From DDH964 sp963763205 (GTDB lineage Bacteria > Desulfobacterota > Desulfuromonadia > Desulfuromonadales > DDH964): a stretch of 64,000 nucleotides of DNA. The notes under the pieces are model-generated. The model searched no databases and was not told the DNA's origin. It saw only the letters and a list, made by a program, of their open reading frames with translations. The position numbers and the translations under genes were made by a program. The stretch covers positions 186,001 through 250,000 of the forward strand of contig CAVXNQ010000021.1 of NCBI GenBank assembly GCA_963763205.1. The letters are read 5' to 3'. Shown here one piece after another: positions 35,286 to 44,694 of this stretch. The first letter of the stretch is position 1, and each line of letters begins with the position of its first letter.

Positions 35286-37151
35286 TCATTCGCCGGCGGT
35301 GATGTCGGCTTCGACAGCGAACCGTTTGATCTTACGGGTGGTGGTTTTGGGGAATTCGTCGTCGCGCAGGGTGAAGCGTCGAATTCGTTTGTAATCGGCG
35401 AGGCGTCTGCCGGCTCCGAGGACCTCGCGCCGGATGAGTTCTTCGATTTCGGGCTGGTTTAATGGCGGCAGTCCATTCTTCTGCCGGTAATCGTCCAAGG
35501 CCTCCTGGTTCGGGAAGATCAGGGCGTGAACCTCCTCGGCCGGGCCGACCTTGTGCCCGTAAACCATGGCCTCGGCGATGAACGGGCTGTGCAGCAGTTC
35601 GTTTTCCACTTCTTCCGGATAGACGTTCTTGCCGTTGGGGGTGACGATCAGGTTCTTGACCCGGCCACAGATCCGGAGCATCCCTGAGGGGTCGAGGGCG
35701 CCGAGGTCGCCGGTGCTGTACCAGCCGTCATGAAGAACCTCGGCGGTCGCGCGGGGATTGTTGTAATACCCCTGCATGACGTTCGGCCCCTTGACCCAGA
35801 TCTCGCCGATTCCTTCTTCGTTGGGTCGGTGGATGAGAACCTCTACCCCGGCCAGGGGGACCCCGACGGTCCCTGGCCGGCTTTGCCCGGGACGTTCAGC
35901 GGCGATGACCGGGGAGGTTTCGGTGATCCCGTACCCCTGATAGAGGGTCAGACCCAACTGCTGAAAGCCCCTGGCGATCGCCGGGTCGAGAGCGGCACCG
36001 CCGCTGACGAAGATGGTGCCGGCTCCGACCTTTCGCCGCACCTTGCCGGCGACCAGGCCACGGGTCAGGGGATTGGAAAAAAGCCAGCGGGAAAAGAGGT
36101 TTGCGGCGAGGTTCCTGTGGATCCGGTCAAGGATCATCCGGTAGACTGCCGGCACCCCGAGCAGGAACGAGGGGCGAACCTCGGCAAGGTTCTCGCCGAG
36201 TTTCTTGATCGATTCGGCAAAGGAGACGGTGCCGCCCAGCGAGAGCGGCAGCAGGATTCCGCAGACCTGTTCGAAGACATGATTGATCGGCAGGAAGGAG
36301 AGGGTGGTGATCGAATCGTCGAGCCGGAAATGGTCGCAGGCGGCGCGGATGTTGGATACCACGTTGGCATGACTGAGCATGGCCCCCTTGGACTGGCCGG
36401 TGGTCCCCGAAGTGTAGAGGATGACCGCGATGTCGCCGTTGCGGTGGGAAGCAGGGGGAGGGGGCGATTTGCCGGACGCCTGCAATTGTTGGAGTTGCAG
36501 CAGGCGACCCGATTTCTGCCATTTGGCGCGCTGGCTCTGGGTGGGTGCCAGGAAATCTGCGATCCTGTCCCCCTTGCGGCGCCCGCCCGGCGAAACTATG
36601 GCCTGGTAGACGCTACGCGCCAGTTCTTCCAGCCGGTGGGCTTCCTCGGGCGGAATGTTCCGATCTTGCACCAGGGCATGCCAGGCATCGGTCAGCGCAG
36701 CCAGGCAGGCCACAAGCTTGGGGGTCTGGGATTCTTCGCTGGATGTCGGTTGCAGAAGGACAATCCGCTCCAGTTTCGGAAGGTCCGGTGCCAGTTCGAG
36801 CAAGGTATCGAGGTAGAGTTCTTCGCTGAAGACCAGTTTGGTCCGGCTGTCATAGAGGATGTGACGCAGCTCGGCCGCCTTTAGCTCTTTGTCGACCGGT
36901 ATCACAATCCCGCCGGCCCGCAGGACTCCGAGATAGGCCGCTACCCACCAGGGGGAGGCCGGCGCGAGCAGTGCGCAGTGCTCCCCCGGTTGCAGGCCGT
37001 ATTGACGCAGGCCGGCTGCGACCCCCTCCAACTGCTGCAATAGGGTGGCGTAGGTGAAGTCCTGCCAGGAACCGGCAGCCTTGTAGCGTAGCGCCACCCG
37101 GGGGCCGGCGACCCGGCACCGCGCGATAATCAGACTGTCGATGGTTTCCAC
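35286..37151 (-). CDS. long-chain acyl-CoA synthetase (AMP-forming)
   Basis: The enzyme activates fatty acids to acyl-CoA through an acyl-AMP. About 621 residues include the AMP-binding motif AVILYTSGTTGQSKGAML, LPINHVFEQVCGIL, TLYQGYGITETSPVI, DGWYSTGDLG and GRVKNLIVTPNGKNVYPEEV. I start it at GTG 37151, which has ggaga 6 bases upstream; an upstream in-frame TTG at 37175 has no ribosome site. About 50 extra polar residues precede the AMP-binding motif compared with FadD. It may instead be an acyl-ACP synthetase type. Confidence 0.9.
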   Translation of the reverse strand: METIDSLIIARCRVAGPRVALRYKAAGSWQDFTYATLLQQLEGVAAGLRQYGLQPGEHCALLAPASPWWVAAYLGVLRAGGIVIPVDKELKAAELRHILYDSRTKLVFSEELYLDTLLELAPDLPKLERIVLLQPTSSEESQTPKLVACLAALTDAWHALVQDRNIPPEEAHRLEELARSVYQAIVSPGGRRKGDRIADFLAPTQSQRAKWQKSGRLLQLQQLQASGKSPPPPASHRNGDIAVILYTSGTTGQSKGAMLSHANVVSNIRAACDHFRLDDSITTLSFLPINHVFEQVCGILLPLSLGGTVSFAESIKKLGENLAEVRPSFLLGVPAVYRMILDRIHRNLAANLFSRWLFSNPLTRGLVAGKVRRKVGAGTIFVSGGAALDPAIARGFQQLGLTLYQGYGITETSPVIAAERPGQSRPGTVGVPLAGVEVLIHRPNEEGIGEIWVKGPNVMQGYYNNPRATAEVLHDGWYSTGDLGALDPSGMLRICGRVKNLIVTPNGKNVYPEEVENELLHSPFIAEAMVYGHKVGPAEEVHALIFPNQEALDDYRQKNGLPPLNQPEIEELIRREVLGAGRRLADYKRIRRFTLRDDEFPKTTTRKIKRFAVEADITAGE

Positions 37152-37287
37152 GGACTTTCTCCATTCATTCGCCAAGCGGTAGGCTGACCCATATATATGA
37201 AATTAGCGGGAGTCGACCGGCAACGCAAGTGGAAAGCTTCACCTGCCGGAGGCACCACCGGGAAATGTCGCGGCATAAAAAAAGAGC

Positions 37288-37316
37288 TTGACATGATTTG
37301 CCTCTATTTGCTAAAA
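37288..37316 (+). promoter_or_regulatory. promoter of tRNA-Val
   Basis: A perfect TTGACA (37288-37293) is 17 bases before CTAAAA, with a TG just upstream giving an extended -10 character. The tRNA begins 21 bases after the -10 element. Confidence 0.65.
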
Positions 37317-37336
37317 GTTAGCGGCATTTCGGTTGT

Positions 37337-37411
<75 letters not shown>

Positions 37412-37443
37412 ATTCCCAACCACAACCGCAGCGACTTGTGAAT

Positions 37444-37467
37444 GAGGCATCCCCGGATGCCTCTTTT
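37444..37467 (+). terminator. hairpin terminator between tRNA-Val and thrS
   Basis: gaggcatc/gatgcctc around cccg is followed by tttt. It ends 20 bases before the thrS start, so it either ends the tRNA transcript or works as an attenuator for thrS read-through. Confidence 0.72.
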
Positions 37468-37486
37468 CATTCGTGGGGAGACGATG

Positions 37487-39405
37487 ATGACCCAGCTCCG
37501 AATCGCGTTGCCTGATGGCTCCGCAAGGAAGGTTCCGGCCGGGAGCACCCCTCTCGATGTCGCCCGCAGCATTGGCGAGGATCTGGCCCGGCAGGCCGTG
37601 GCCGCCCGGGTCGACGGGCAACTGGTCGATCTCGACACCCGCCTCGAGCAGGATGCGCGTCTTGAGTTGGTGACGCTCAACTCTCCCGAAGGGCTCGATG
37701 TCTACCGTCACTCCACGGCCCATCTGATGGCCCACGCGGTCAAGGAGCTTTACGGCGACCAGGTCCAGGTGACCATCGGTCCGGCCATCGAAAACGGCTT
37801 CTACTACGATTTCTACAGCCCCGACCACTACTTCACCCCGGAAGATTTCGCTGCCATTGAGAAGAAGATGGAGGAGCTGGCGGCTGCCGATCTGCCGATC
37901 CGGCGCGAAGAACTCAGCCGGGACAGCGCCATCGCCCGCTTCCGGGAAATGGGGGAGACCTTCAAGGTCGAGCTGATCGAAGATCTTGCCCAATGCCACG
38001 GTCTCGCTCTACCGGCAGGGGGAATTTGTCGATCTGTGCCGCGGTCCGCACCTGCCTTCGACCGGGTCGCATCAAGGCCTTCAAGCTGACCAGCGTTGCC
38101 GGCGCCTACTGGCGTGGCGACGAAAAAAACCCCATGCTGCAACGGCTCTATGCCACCGCCTTCCCCGATAAAAAGGAACTCAAGGCCTATCTGGCCCGGC
38201 TGGAAGAGGCGAAGAAACGTGACCATCGCAAGCTCGGGCGCGAACTCGACCTCTTTTCCTTCAGTGAAGAGGCCGGGGCTGGGCTGGTGATCTGGCATCC
38301 CAAAGGGGCTCTTCTGCGGACCCTGCTCGAGGACTTCGAGCGGCGCGAGCACCTGAGGCGCGGTTACGATATCGTCATGGGGCCGCAGATCCTGCGTACG
38401 GAGCTGTGGAAAACCTCCGGCCACTACGAGAACTATCGCGAAAACATGTATTTCACTGAGATCGATGAGCAGAGCTACGGCATCAAGCCGATGAACTGCC
38501 TGGCCCATATGCTGATCTACAAGTCGAAGATGCGCTCCTATCGTGATCTGCCGCTGCGCTACTTCGAACTCGGAACCGTCCACCGGCACGAAAAGTCAGG
38601 GGTTCTTCACGGGCTGCTGCGGGTACGGGGTTTCACCCAGGACGATGCGCATATCCTCTGTACGCCGGAACAGCTCGATGGCGAGATCAAGGGGGTGCTC
38701 GAGTTCGTCCAGGATGTGATGGCGATTTTCGGCTTCGAATATGAGATGGAGATTTCCACCCGTCCGGAAAAATCGATCGGCTCGGATGCGGACTGGGAGC
38801 GGGCGACCCAGGCCTTGATGAGCGCGCTGCAGGATTCCGGTCTCCCCTTTGAGATCAACGAAGGGGACGGCGCTTTTTACGGGCCGAAGATCGATATCAA
38901 GCTCAAGGACGCCCTTGACAGGAAATGGCAGTGTGCTACAATCCAGTGCGATTTTACCCTGCCCGAGCGGTTTGACCTTACCTACGTGGGGAGCGACGGC
39001 GAAAAACATCGGCCGGTCATGGTTCACCGGGTGATTCTCGGGGCCATCGAGCGGTTTATCGGTGTGCTGATCGAACATTTCGCCGGCAACTTCCCGCTCT
39101 GGATTTCCCCGGTTCAAGCGGTCGTCGTCAACGTGACCGACAACCAGGCGGAGTACGCCGAGCAGGTCTATCAGACCCTGCGTCAAGAGGGGATTCGCGT
39201 CCAGAAGGACCTGCGAAACGAGAAGCTCGGCTTCAAGATTCGCGAGGCTCAGATGGAGAAGGTCCCCTATATGCTGGTGGTTGGGGATAAGGAGATGGCC
39301 GAGGGCACGGTTGCCCCGCGACATCGTTCCGGCAGAAATCTCGATCCCATGTCGCCGGCTGAATTCGTCCGCTTTGTGCAGGATGAATGCCGGCAATATC
39401 ATTAG
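37487..39405 (+). CDS. thrS: threonyl-tRNA synthetase (two frameshifts)
   Basis: ThrS charges tRNA-Thr. The TGS domain (MTQLRIALPDGSARKVPAGS) and the second N-domain (YRHSTAHLMAHAVKEL; AIENGFYYDFYSPDHYF) are in the first frame. One-base shifts near 37990 and 38071 lead through SLYRQGEFVDLCRGPHLPST to the class II core (GLVIWHPKGALLR; ILRTELWKTSGHYENYRENM; RYFELGTVHRHEKSG; HRVILGAIERFIGVLIEH) and the anticodon domain. The family is complete across the shifts. The start is ATG 37487, 6 bases after ggggag, or ATG 37484. Confidence 0.95.
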
Positions 39406-39416
39406 GAGGTGGCGTC

Positions 39417-39932
39417 ATAGCTAAGCCAGAAACCAACATCAACCGCGCTATTCGCGCCCGGGAAGTGCGGGTCGTCGATGACGAGGGGGGGCAGCTCGGC
39501 ATCCTCAGCCTGGATCAGGCGCTGGCCGCAGCTGCCGAGCGGGGGCTTGACCTCGTCGAGGTTTCCCCCAACGCGGAGCCGCCGGTATGCCGGATCATGG
39601 ACTACGGCAAGTACAAGTACCAGGCCAGCAAGCGGGCTGCCGAAGCGAAGAAAAAAACCGCCAAGGTTGAACTCAAGGAAGTCAAGATGCGCCCCAAAAC
39701 CGAGGAGCATGACTTCCAGTTCAAACTCAAGAATGCCCGGCGGTTTCTGGAGGAGGGCAACAAGGTCAAGGTGACCATCATGTTTCGGGGCCGGGAAGTG
39801 ACTCACCCTGAGTTTGGTCAGCGGCTGCTGGTGAGGGTTGCCGACGAGGTCAAGGACATTGCCGCGGTGGAGTCGCAGGGACGATTGTCCGGGCGTTTCA
39901 TGTCGATGGTCCTCGCACCCAGCAAGAAATAA
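39417..39932 (+). CDS. infC: translation initiation factor IF-3, AUA start codon
   Basis: IF-3 binds the 30S subunit and checks start codons. The conserved protein begins with AKPETNINRAIRAREVRVVD, directly after the codon ATA at 39417. ATA lies 6 bases behind a perfect aggaggt (39404-39410), and no ATG, GTG or TTG is available at that position. IF-3 genes are known to use rare starts (AUU in E. coli) for autoregulation, and this fits. Other blocks: VSPNAEPPVCRIMDYGKYKY, KEVKMRPKTEEHDFQFKLKN and VTIMFRGREVTHPEFG. The length is 171 residues. Confidence 0.92.
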   Translation: MAKPETNINRAIRAREVRVVDDEGGQLGILSLDQALAAAAERGLDLVEVSPNAEPPVCRIMDYGKYKYQASKRAAEAKKKTAKVELKEVKMRPKTEEHDFQFKLKNARRFLEEGNKVKVTIMFRGREVTHPEFGQRLLVRVADEVKDIAAVESQGRLSGRFMSMVLAPSKK

Positions 39933-39988
39933 ATTCGATTCGGCCCTGGACGATGCGGGCCGCATTCTAGACAGCAAGGAGAACGGCA

Positions 39989-40187
39989 ATGCCCAAGATC
40001 AAGACCAACCGTGGCGCCGCCAAGCGCTTTCGGAAGACCGGGACTGGCAAGATCCGGCGCAATAAGCGCCTTTACCAGCCACATCCTGACCAAGAAGACC
40101 ACCAAGCGCAAGCGTGATCTGCGCCAGGGTACCCTGGTTGCAGCCGTCGACCAGAAGAATATCAGCCGCCTGATTCCCTATCTGTAA
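39989..40187 (+). CDS. rpmI: 50S ribosomal protein L35 (frameshifted)
   Basis: MPKIKTNRGAAKRFRKTGTG starts the protein. A single extra base near 40066, after RRNK, shifts the frame; beyond it AFTSHILTKKTTKRKRDLRQ, GTLVAAVDQ and ISRLIPYL complete a normal 65-residue L35. Removing one base gives exactly the expected length, so this is probably an error. Confidence 0.95.
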
Positions 40188-40248
40188 GGCAACGGCTCGA
40201 GCTAAGACCGTGAACTGGGGGGATCTGTCTCCCCCTCCAGATCCGGCA

Positions 40249-40271
40249 GCGGGATAACCCGCTTATTTTTG
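40249..40271 (+). terminator. hairpin with T tail between rpmI and rplT
   Basis: agcggg-ataa-cccgct is followed by tatttttg. A second hairpin (gggggat/tctcccc region) lies at about 40218-40236. The element ends 18 bases before rplT and could attenuate it. Confidence 0.55.
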
Positions 40272-40288
40272 TCCAGAAGGAGTAACAG

Positions 40289-40645
40289 ATGCCGAGAGTC
40301 AAACGAGGATTCAAAGCGAGACGCAGACGCAACAAGGTTCTGAAATTGGCCAAAGGCTATCGTGGTGCCCGCGGAAAGCTTTTCCGCAGTGCCACCGAAG
40401 CGGTTGACCGGGCCCTCAACTACGCTTTTCGTGATCGGAAGGTCAAGAAACGTGATTTCCGGGCGTTGTGGATCGCCCGCATCAACGCGGCGGCCCGTGA
40501 CAATGGGCTTTCCTACAGCCGGTTGGTGTTCGGCCTGAAACAGGCTGAGATTGGTCTTGACCGCAAGATTCTTGCCCAGTTGGCGGTGACCGACCCGGCC
40601 GGTTTCACTGTCGTTGTCGAGAAAGCCAAGGCCCAGCTCCATTAA
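40289..40645 (+). CDS. rplT: 50S ribosomal protein L20
   Basis: The 118-residue basic protein begins MPRVKRGFKARRRRNKVLKL and contains YRGARGKLFRSATEAVDRAL and FRALWIARINAAARDNGLSY, typical of L20. An agaaggag ribosome site precedes the ATG. L20 is a known autoregulator of its operon in other bacteria. Confidence 0.97.
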   Translation: MPRVKRGFKARRRRNKVLKLAKGYRGARGKLFRSATEAVDRALNYAFRDRKVKKRDFRALWIARINAAARDNGLSYSRLVFGLKQAEIGLDRKILAQLAVTDPAGFTVVVEKAKAQLH

Positions 40646-40653
40646 TGGAGATA

Positions 40654-40691
40654 AAGAAGAGATGAGGGCCGTCCCTCATCTCTTCTTTTTT
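40654..40691 (+). terminator. strong terminator after rplT
   Basis: A perfect 15-base stem (aagaagagatgaggg and its complement) with a 4-base loop is followed by a run of T. The stem starts 8 bases after the rplT stop. Confidence 0.92.
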
Positions 40692-40709
40692 GAGGCTGGC
40701 GGCCTGAGG

Positions 40710-40772
40710 ATGGAAGCCCGGAGGCTTCCATTTCTTGTTTTTAAACGCTGGAACGGGAATACGGGACGATGA
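40710..40772 (+). promoter_or_regulatory. candidate pheS leader: hairpin with T tail overlapping a 20-codon frame
   Basis: atggaagcc/ggcttccat (40710-40718, 40723-40731) around cgga, followed by ttcttgttttt, is a second terminator-like hairpin. The same bases open a short frame, MEARRLPFLVFKRWNGNTGR, whose stop overlaps the pheS start as ATGA. It contains two Phe codons. The ribosome site is poor, so a leader-peptide role is only possible. Confidence 0.4.
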
Positions 40773-41785
40773 AGGACAGACTCGAGACGATGTTGGCGGC
40801 CGGTCGGGCCGCCATGGAAAAGGCTGATAGCGAAAACGACCTCCAGGATGCCAGGGTTCGCTTTCTCGGTAAAAAGGGGGAGCTGACCGCGATCATGAAA
40901 GGGATGGGGGCGTTGACGGCCGAGGAGCGTCCGGCTATCGGCGCCTTGGCCAATCGTGTCAAGGATGAACTCGAGAGCCTTTTCGAGGTGCGGGTCGCCC
41001 AGTTACGCCAGGCGGAGATCGGCCGGCGGCTGGAGCGGGAGAGGATCGATGTCACCCTTCCCGGGCGGGGTCGTTCTCTCGGCAGCAAGCACCCGATTTC
41101 CATGGTCACCGAAGAGATTTGTGGGATCTTCGCCGGGCTTGGCTTCGGCATTGCCGAAGGCCCGGAAATTGAAAAGGATTTTTACAATTTCGAGGCCCTG
41201 AATTTTCCCAAAGACCATCCCGCTCGGGATATGCAGGACACGTTCTTTGTTTCCGAGGAGGTTCTGCTGCGGACCCACACCTCTCCGGTGCAGATCCGCA
41301 CCATGCTGCAGCAGCCCCCGCCGCTGCGGGTGATTGCTCCGGGGACGGTCTATCGCCGGGACTCGGACATCACTCACAGCCCGATGTTCCACCAGGTCGA
41401 GGGATTTCTGGTTGACAGGAACATCACGTTCGGAGATCTCAAGGGCGTCTTGTCAACGTTCGTCAGTCAGTACTTTGGTGAAGGGGTGGGGGTGCGATTT
41501 CGGCCTTCCTTTTTCCCTTTTACCGAGCCATCGGCGGAAGTCGACATCCAGTGCGTCATCTGTGGCGGCAGCGGCTGCCGGGTCTGCAAGAATTCGGGGT
41601 GGCTGGAGATCCTCGGCAGCGGCATGATCGACCCGGAGGTCTTTTGCGCGGTCAATTACGATCCCGCGCAATACAGTGGCTTCGCTTTTGGCATGGGGGT
41701 GGAGAGGATTGCCATGCTCAAGTACGGAGTCAAGGACCTGCGCCTGTTCTTTGAGAACGATGTCCGCTTTTTGCGGCAGTTCTGA
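40769..41785 (+). CDS. pheS: phenylalanyl-tRNA synthetase alpha subunit
   Basis: PheS forms the catalytic half of the heterotetramer that charges tRNA-Phe. The 338-residue protein has an N-terminal coiled coil (LQDARVRFLGKKGELTAIMK), then the class II core: ISMVTEEICGIFAGLGFGI, LNFPKDHPARDMQDTFFV, VIAPGTVYRRDSDITHSPMF, FPFTEPSAEVDIQC and FGMGVERIAMLKYGVKDLR. It lies directly upstream of pheT and behind two terminator-like hairpins. Confidence 0.97.
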   Translation: MKDRLETMLAAGRAAMEKADSENDLQDARVRFLGKKGELTAIMKGMGALTAEERPAIGALANRVKDELESLFEVRVAQLRQAEIGRRLERERIDVTLPGRGRSLGSKHPISMVTEEICGIFAGLGFGIAEGPEIEKDFYNFEALNFPKDHPARDMQDTFFVSEEVLLRTHTSPVQIRTMLQQPPPLRVIAPGTVYRRDSDITHSPMFHQVEGFLVDRNITFGDLKGVLSTFVSQYFGEGVGVRFRPSFFPFTEPSAEVDIQCVICGGSGCRVCKNSGWLEILGSGMIDPEVFCAVNYDPAQYSGFAFGMGVERIAMLKYGVKDLRLFFENDVRFLRQF

Positions 41786-41837
41786 TCCTGACCGACGGCA
41801 TTTTTGACAACGTAGCGATGATAAAGGACGCGCCGCA

Positions 41838-44252
41838 ATGATCGTCACCTATAACTGGCTGAAAGAATTTGTCGACTGCAACCTTGCTCCCGAGGAGTTG
41901 GCGCATCGCCTGACCATGGCCGGCCTCGAGGTCGATGCCATGGAGCTGATCGGCGTCGGTCTCGATACCGTGATCGTGGCCCGACTGGTCAGCGTCGACC
42001 CTCACCCCGAGGCCGACCGGCTGACAGTCTGTCAGGTCGAGACCGGCAGCGGCCGGGTGCAGGTTATCTGTGGGGCCAAGAACCATCGCAGCGGTGATCT
42101 GGTCGCACTGGCACAGGTCGGGTCGGTCCTGCCGGGAGATTTCAAGATCAAGCGATCGAAGATCCGGGGTCTCGAATCGCAGGGGATGCTCTGCTCCGAA
42201 AAGGAGCTCGGCCTTGCTGAGGAGTCGGTGGGGATCATGATCCTGCCTGCCGGTCTGCCGTTGGGGATCCCCGTTTTCGAAGCTCTAGGGCTCAAGGATG
42301 TGCGCTTCGAGCTCGGTTTGACCCCGAACCGGGCCGATTGTCTGAGCATTGTCGGGGTCGCCCGCGAGGTCGCGGCGATGACGGGAAGCGCACTGCGCTT
42401 GCCGCCGGCGGTGGTGGCAGAAAACGGCGAAGAGATCGAGCGGCAGACCTCGGTGACCATTGAGGAGCCCGAACTGTGCCCGCGTTACGCCGCGCGATTG
42501 ATTCGCAACGTGACCATCGGACCATCTCCCGAATGGATGGTGCGGCGCCTGGAGTCGGTGGGGCAACGCTCCATCAACAACGTCGTCGATGTCACCAATT
42601 ATGTGCTGTTGGAACTCGGTCATCCCCTGCATGCCTTTGATTTCAGGCTGTTGCGGGGAGGGCGGATTGTCGTCAAGCGGGCTGCCGGGGGCGCGCTCTT
42701 TACCACTCTGGACAGTCAGCAGCGGCCCCTCGAAAGTACCGACCTGACGATCTGCGATGGGGAAGGTCCGGTTGCCCTGGCCGGCATCATGGGTGGAGAA
42801 AATTCCGAAATCCAGACGGATACCGTCGATATCCTGCTGGAGAGTGCCTATTTCCATCCCGGGGCGATCCGCCGCACCAGCAAGCGACTTGGAATCCATA
42901 CCGAATCCTCCCACCGTTTCGAACGCGGGGCCGATATCAACATGGTTCCGGTCGCTCTGGATCGGGCGGCAGCGCTGATTGCCGAGGTTGCCGGAGGGAC
43001 GGTAGCCAAAGGGGCCATTGACAACTACCCGAAGCCGATGGCGGCGCGCCGGATCGAACTTTCCGTTCACCAGACCAACCGGATTCTCGGACTGGTTCTG
43101 ACCCCCGCGGTTATCCGGGGGCTGCTGGCCGCGATTGGGTTGGAAAGCGAAACCGGACAGGAAGATAACGCTGATGTTCTGTGCGTTAACCTTCCCACCT
43201 TCCGTCCCGATCTGGAGCGAGAAATCGACCTGATCGAGGAGGTCGCCAGGCTGAACGGTTACGATCGGATTCCGGTTTCCCTGCCGGAAAGCCGAATCGC
43301 CTGCCAAATGCCGCCGGTCCATGTCGAAAGGATCGGCCGGGCTCGAAATGCCATGGTGGCGGCAGGGTTCTCCGAGGTCATCAACTACTCGTTTGTTGCT
43401 CCCGACGCATGGGACCGGATTCGGCTTCCCCTCGATGATCCCCGGCGCCAGACGGTGGCCATCCTCAATCCTCTCAACGAAGAGCAATCGGTCATGCGCA
43501 CCAGCCTGGTGCCCAGTCTTCTGGAAACCGCGGCGCGCAACCTGGCGTACCGCAGCCGTGACCTGAGGCTGTTTGAACTAAGACCGGTCTTCCTTCATGC
43601 TCCGGATCAGGAGCTTCCCCGGGAACGGCAGCACCTGGTCGCTGCAATCTGCGGTCGGCGTGCCCCTGAAGGGTGGGGGCAGCCGGACGATGCCGTCGAT
43701 TTTTTCGATCTCAAGGGAACGGTCGAGGACCTGTTCCGGCAGTTCCGGGTAACGGAAGTGGCCTGGGATCCAGCGTCCAGTGAGCCATTTATGCATCCCG
43801 GGAAAAGCTGCAGCATCAAAGCCGGAAGCGTCCCGGTCGGTATCATCGGTGAGGTCCATCCCGAGGTTCTGAGCAGATACCAGATCGATTCTCCCCTTTA
43901 CCTGGTCGATCTCGATCTGGATGCGGTCTTTTCGAAAACCGGTGTCTTCCCGGGAATCCGTCCCCTGTCCCGGTTTCCCGACGTTTGTCGGGACAGTGCC
44001 CTGCTCCTGGCCGAAGACGTAACTGCCGGGCAGCTGCTGCAGGCGATCGACCGGGTCAAGCCCCGTTTTGTCGAAGATGTGCTCCTGTTTGACGTCTACC
44101 GGGGCGCCGGTGTCCCCGCCGGGCAAAAAAGTGTGGCCATTCGTGTCCGTTATCGGAGTCCCGAAAAGACCCTCACCGATGAAGAAATTCAGTCGGCCCA
44201 CGGCCGCATCGTGAAGGCTCTTGAACGGGAGTTCGCAGCCAAGATACGCTGA
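41838..44252 (+). CDS. pheT: phenylalanyl-tRNA synthetase beta subunit
   Basis: The 804-residue protein has the full bacterial architecture: an N-terminal region with YNWLKEFVDCN, an EMAP-like tRNA-binding domain (VDPHPEADRLTVCQVETGSG), the B3/B4 editing domain (LTPNRADCLSIVGVAREVAA), B5, a catalytic-like domain (AMVAAGFSEVINYSFVAPDA; NPLNEEQSVMRTSLVPSLLE) and the C-terminal FDX anticodon-binding fold (RFPDVCRDSALLLAEDVTAG). A good aagga ribosome site lies upstream. Confidence 0.97.
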   Translation: MIVTYNWLKEFVDCNLAPEELAHRLTMAGLEVDAMELIGVGLDTVIVARLVSVDPHPEADRLTVCQVETGSGRVQVICGAKNHRSGDLVALAQVGSVLPGDFKIKRSKIRGLESQGMLCSEKELGLAEESVGIMILPAGLPLGIPVFEALGLKDVRFELGLTPNRADCLSIVGVAREVAAMTGSALRLPPAVVAENGEEIERQTSVTIEEPELCPRYAARLIRNVTIGPSPEWMVRRLESVGQRSINNVVDVTNYVLLELGHPLHAFDFRLLRGGRIVVKRAAGGALFTTLDSQQRPLESTDLTICDGEGPVALAGIMGGENSEIQTDTVDILLESAYFHPGAIRRTSKRLGIHTESSHRFERGADINMVPVALDRAAALIAEVAGGTVAKGAIDNYPKPMAARRIELSVHQTNRILGLVLTPAVIRGLLAAIGLESETGQEDNADVLCVNLPTFRPDLEREIDLIEEVARLNGYDRIPVSLPESRIACQMPPVHVERIGRARNAMVAAGFSEVINYSFVAPDAWDRIRLPLDDPRRQTVAILNPLNEEQSVMRTSLVPSLLETAARNLAYRSRDLRLFELRPVFLHAPDQELPRERQHLVAAICGRRAPEGWGQPDDAVDFFDLKGTVEDLFRQFRVTEVAWDPASSEPFMHPGKSCSIKAGSVPVGIIGEVHPEVLSRYQIDSPLYLVDLDLDAVFSKTGVFPGIRPLSRFPDVCRDSALLLAEDVTAGQLLQAIDRVKPRFVEDVLLFDVYRGAGVPAGQKSVAIRVRYRSPEKTLTDEEIQSAHGRIVKALEREFAAKIR

Positions 44253-44312
44253 CCACTTCCTCCATTTGGAGGACGATTCAGCTGCCAACTTGATATGACA
44301 TCAAAAAAGCGG

Positions 44313-44341
44313 TTGCTATGGTGTCTGGGCTATGTTATAAA
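44313..44341 (+). promoter_or_regulatory. promoter of ihfA
   Basis: TTGCTA (44313-44318) and TATAAA (44336-44341) have a 17-base spacer, 46 bases before the ihfA start. The gene can thus be transcribed apart from pheST. Confidence 0.65.
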
Positions 44342-44387
44342 AACCCGTAAATTCAGGGACCTGTAGAATTTTGGAGGTGACGGAGCC

Positions 44388-44669
44388 ATGACCAAGGCGG
44401 ATCTTATCGAAGACGTTTATCTGAAAACCGGCTTTTCCAAGAAGGAATCCGCCGAAATCGTCGAAACTGTTTTCGACCTGATTAAGGGCACCCTTGAACG
44501 GGGTGAGAAGATCAAGATCGCCGGCTTCGGAAATTTCGTCGTCAAGGAAAAGTCGACCCGCAGGGGGCGTAACCCCCAGACCGGCGAGGAAATCGAAATT
44601 TCCTCCCGTCGCATTCTGACTTTCAAGCCGAGTCAGGTCCTGAAAAGCTCCATCAACGGGGAAGAGTAG
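44388..44669 (+). CDS. ihfA: integration host factor alpha subunit
   Basis: The 93-residue HU/IHF-fold protein bends DNA. It begins MTKADLIEDVYLKTGFSKKE and has the beta-arm region with the signature GFGNFVVKEKSTRRGRNPQT and ILTFKPSQVLKSSI. Its place after pheT and before a MerR-type gene is the standard ihfA context. A strong ggaggtga ribosome site precedes the ATG. Confidence 0.93.
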   Translation: MTKADLIEDVYLKTGFSKKESAEIVETVFDLIKGTLERGEKIKIAGFGNFVVKEKSTRRGRNPQTGEEIEISSRRILTFKPSQVLKSSINGEE

Positions 44670-44694
44670 CTCGGTTTCCCGCTCCCGGGGGGGC

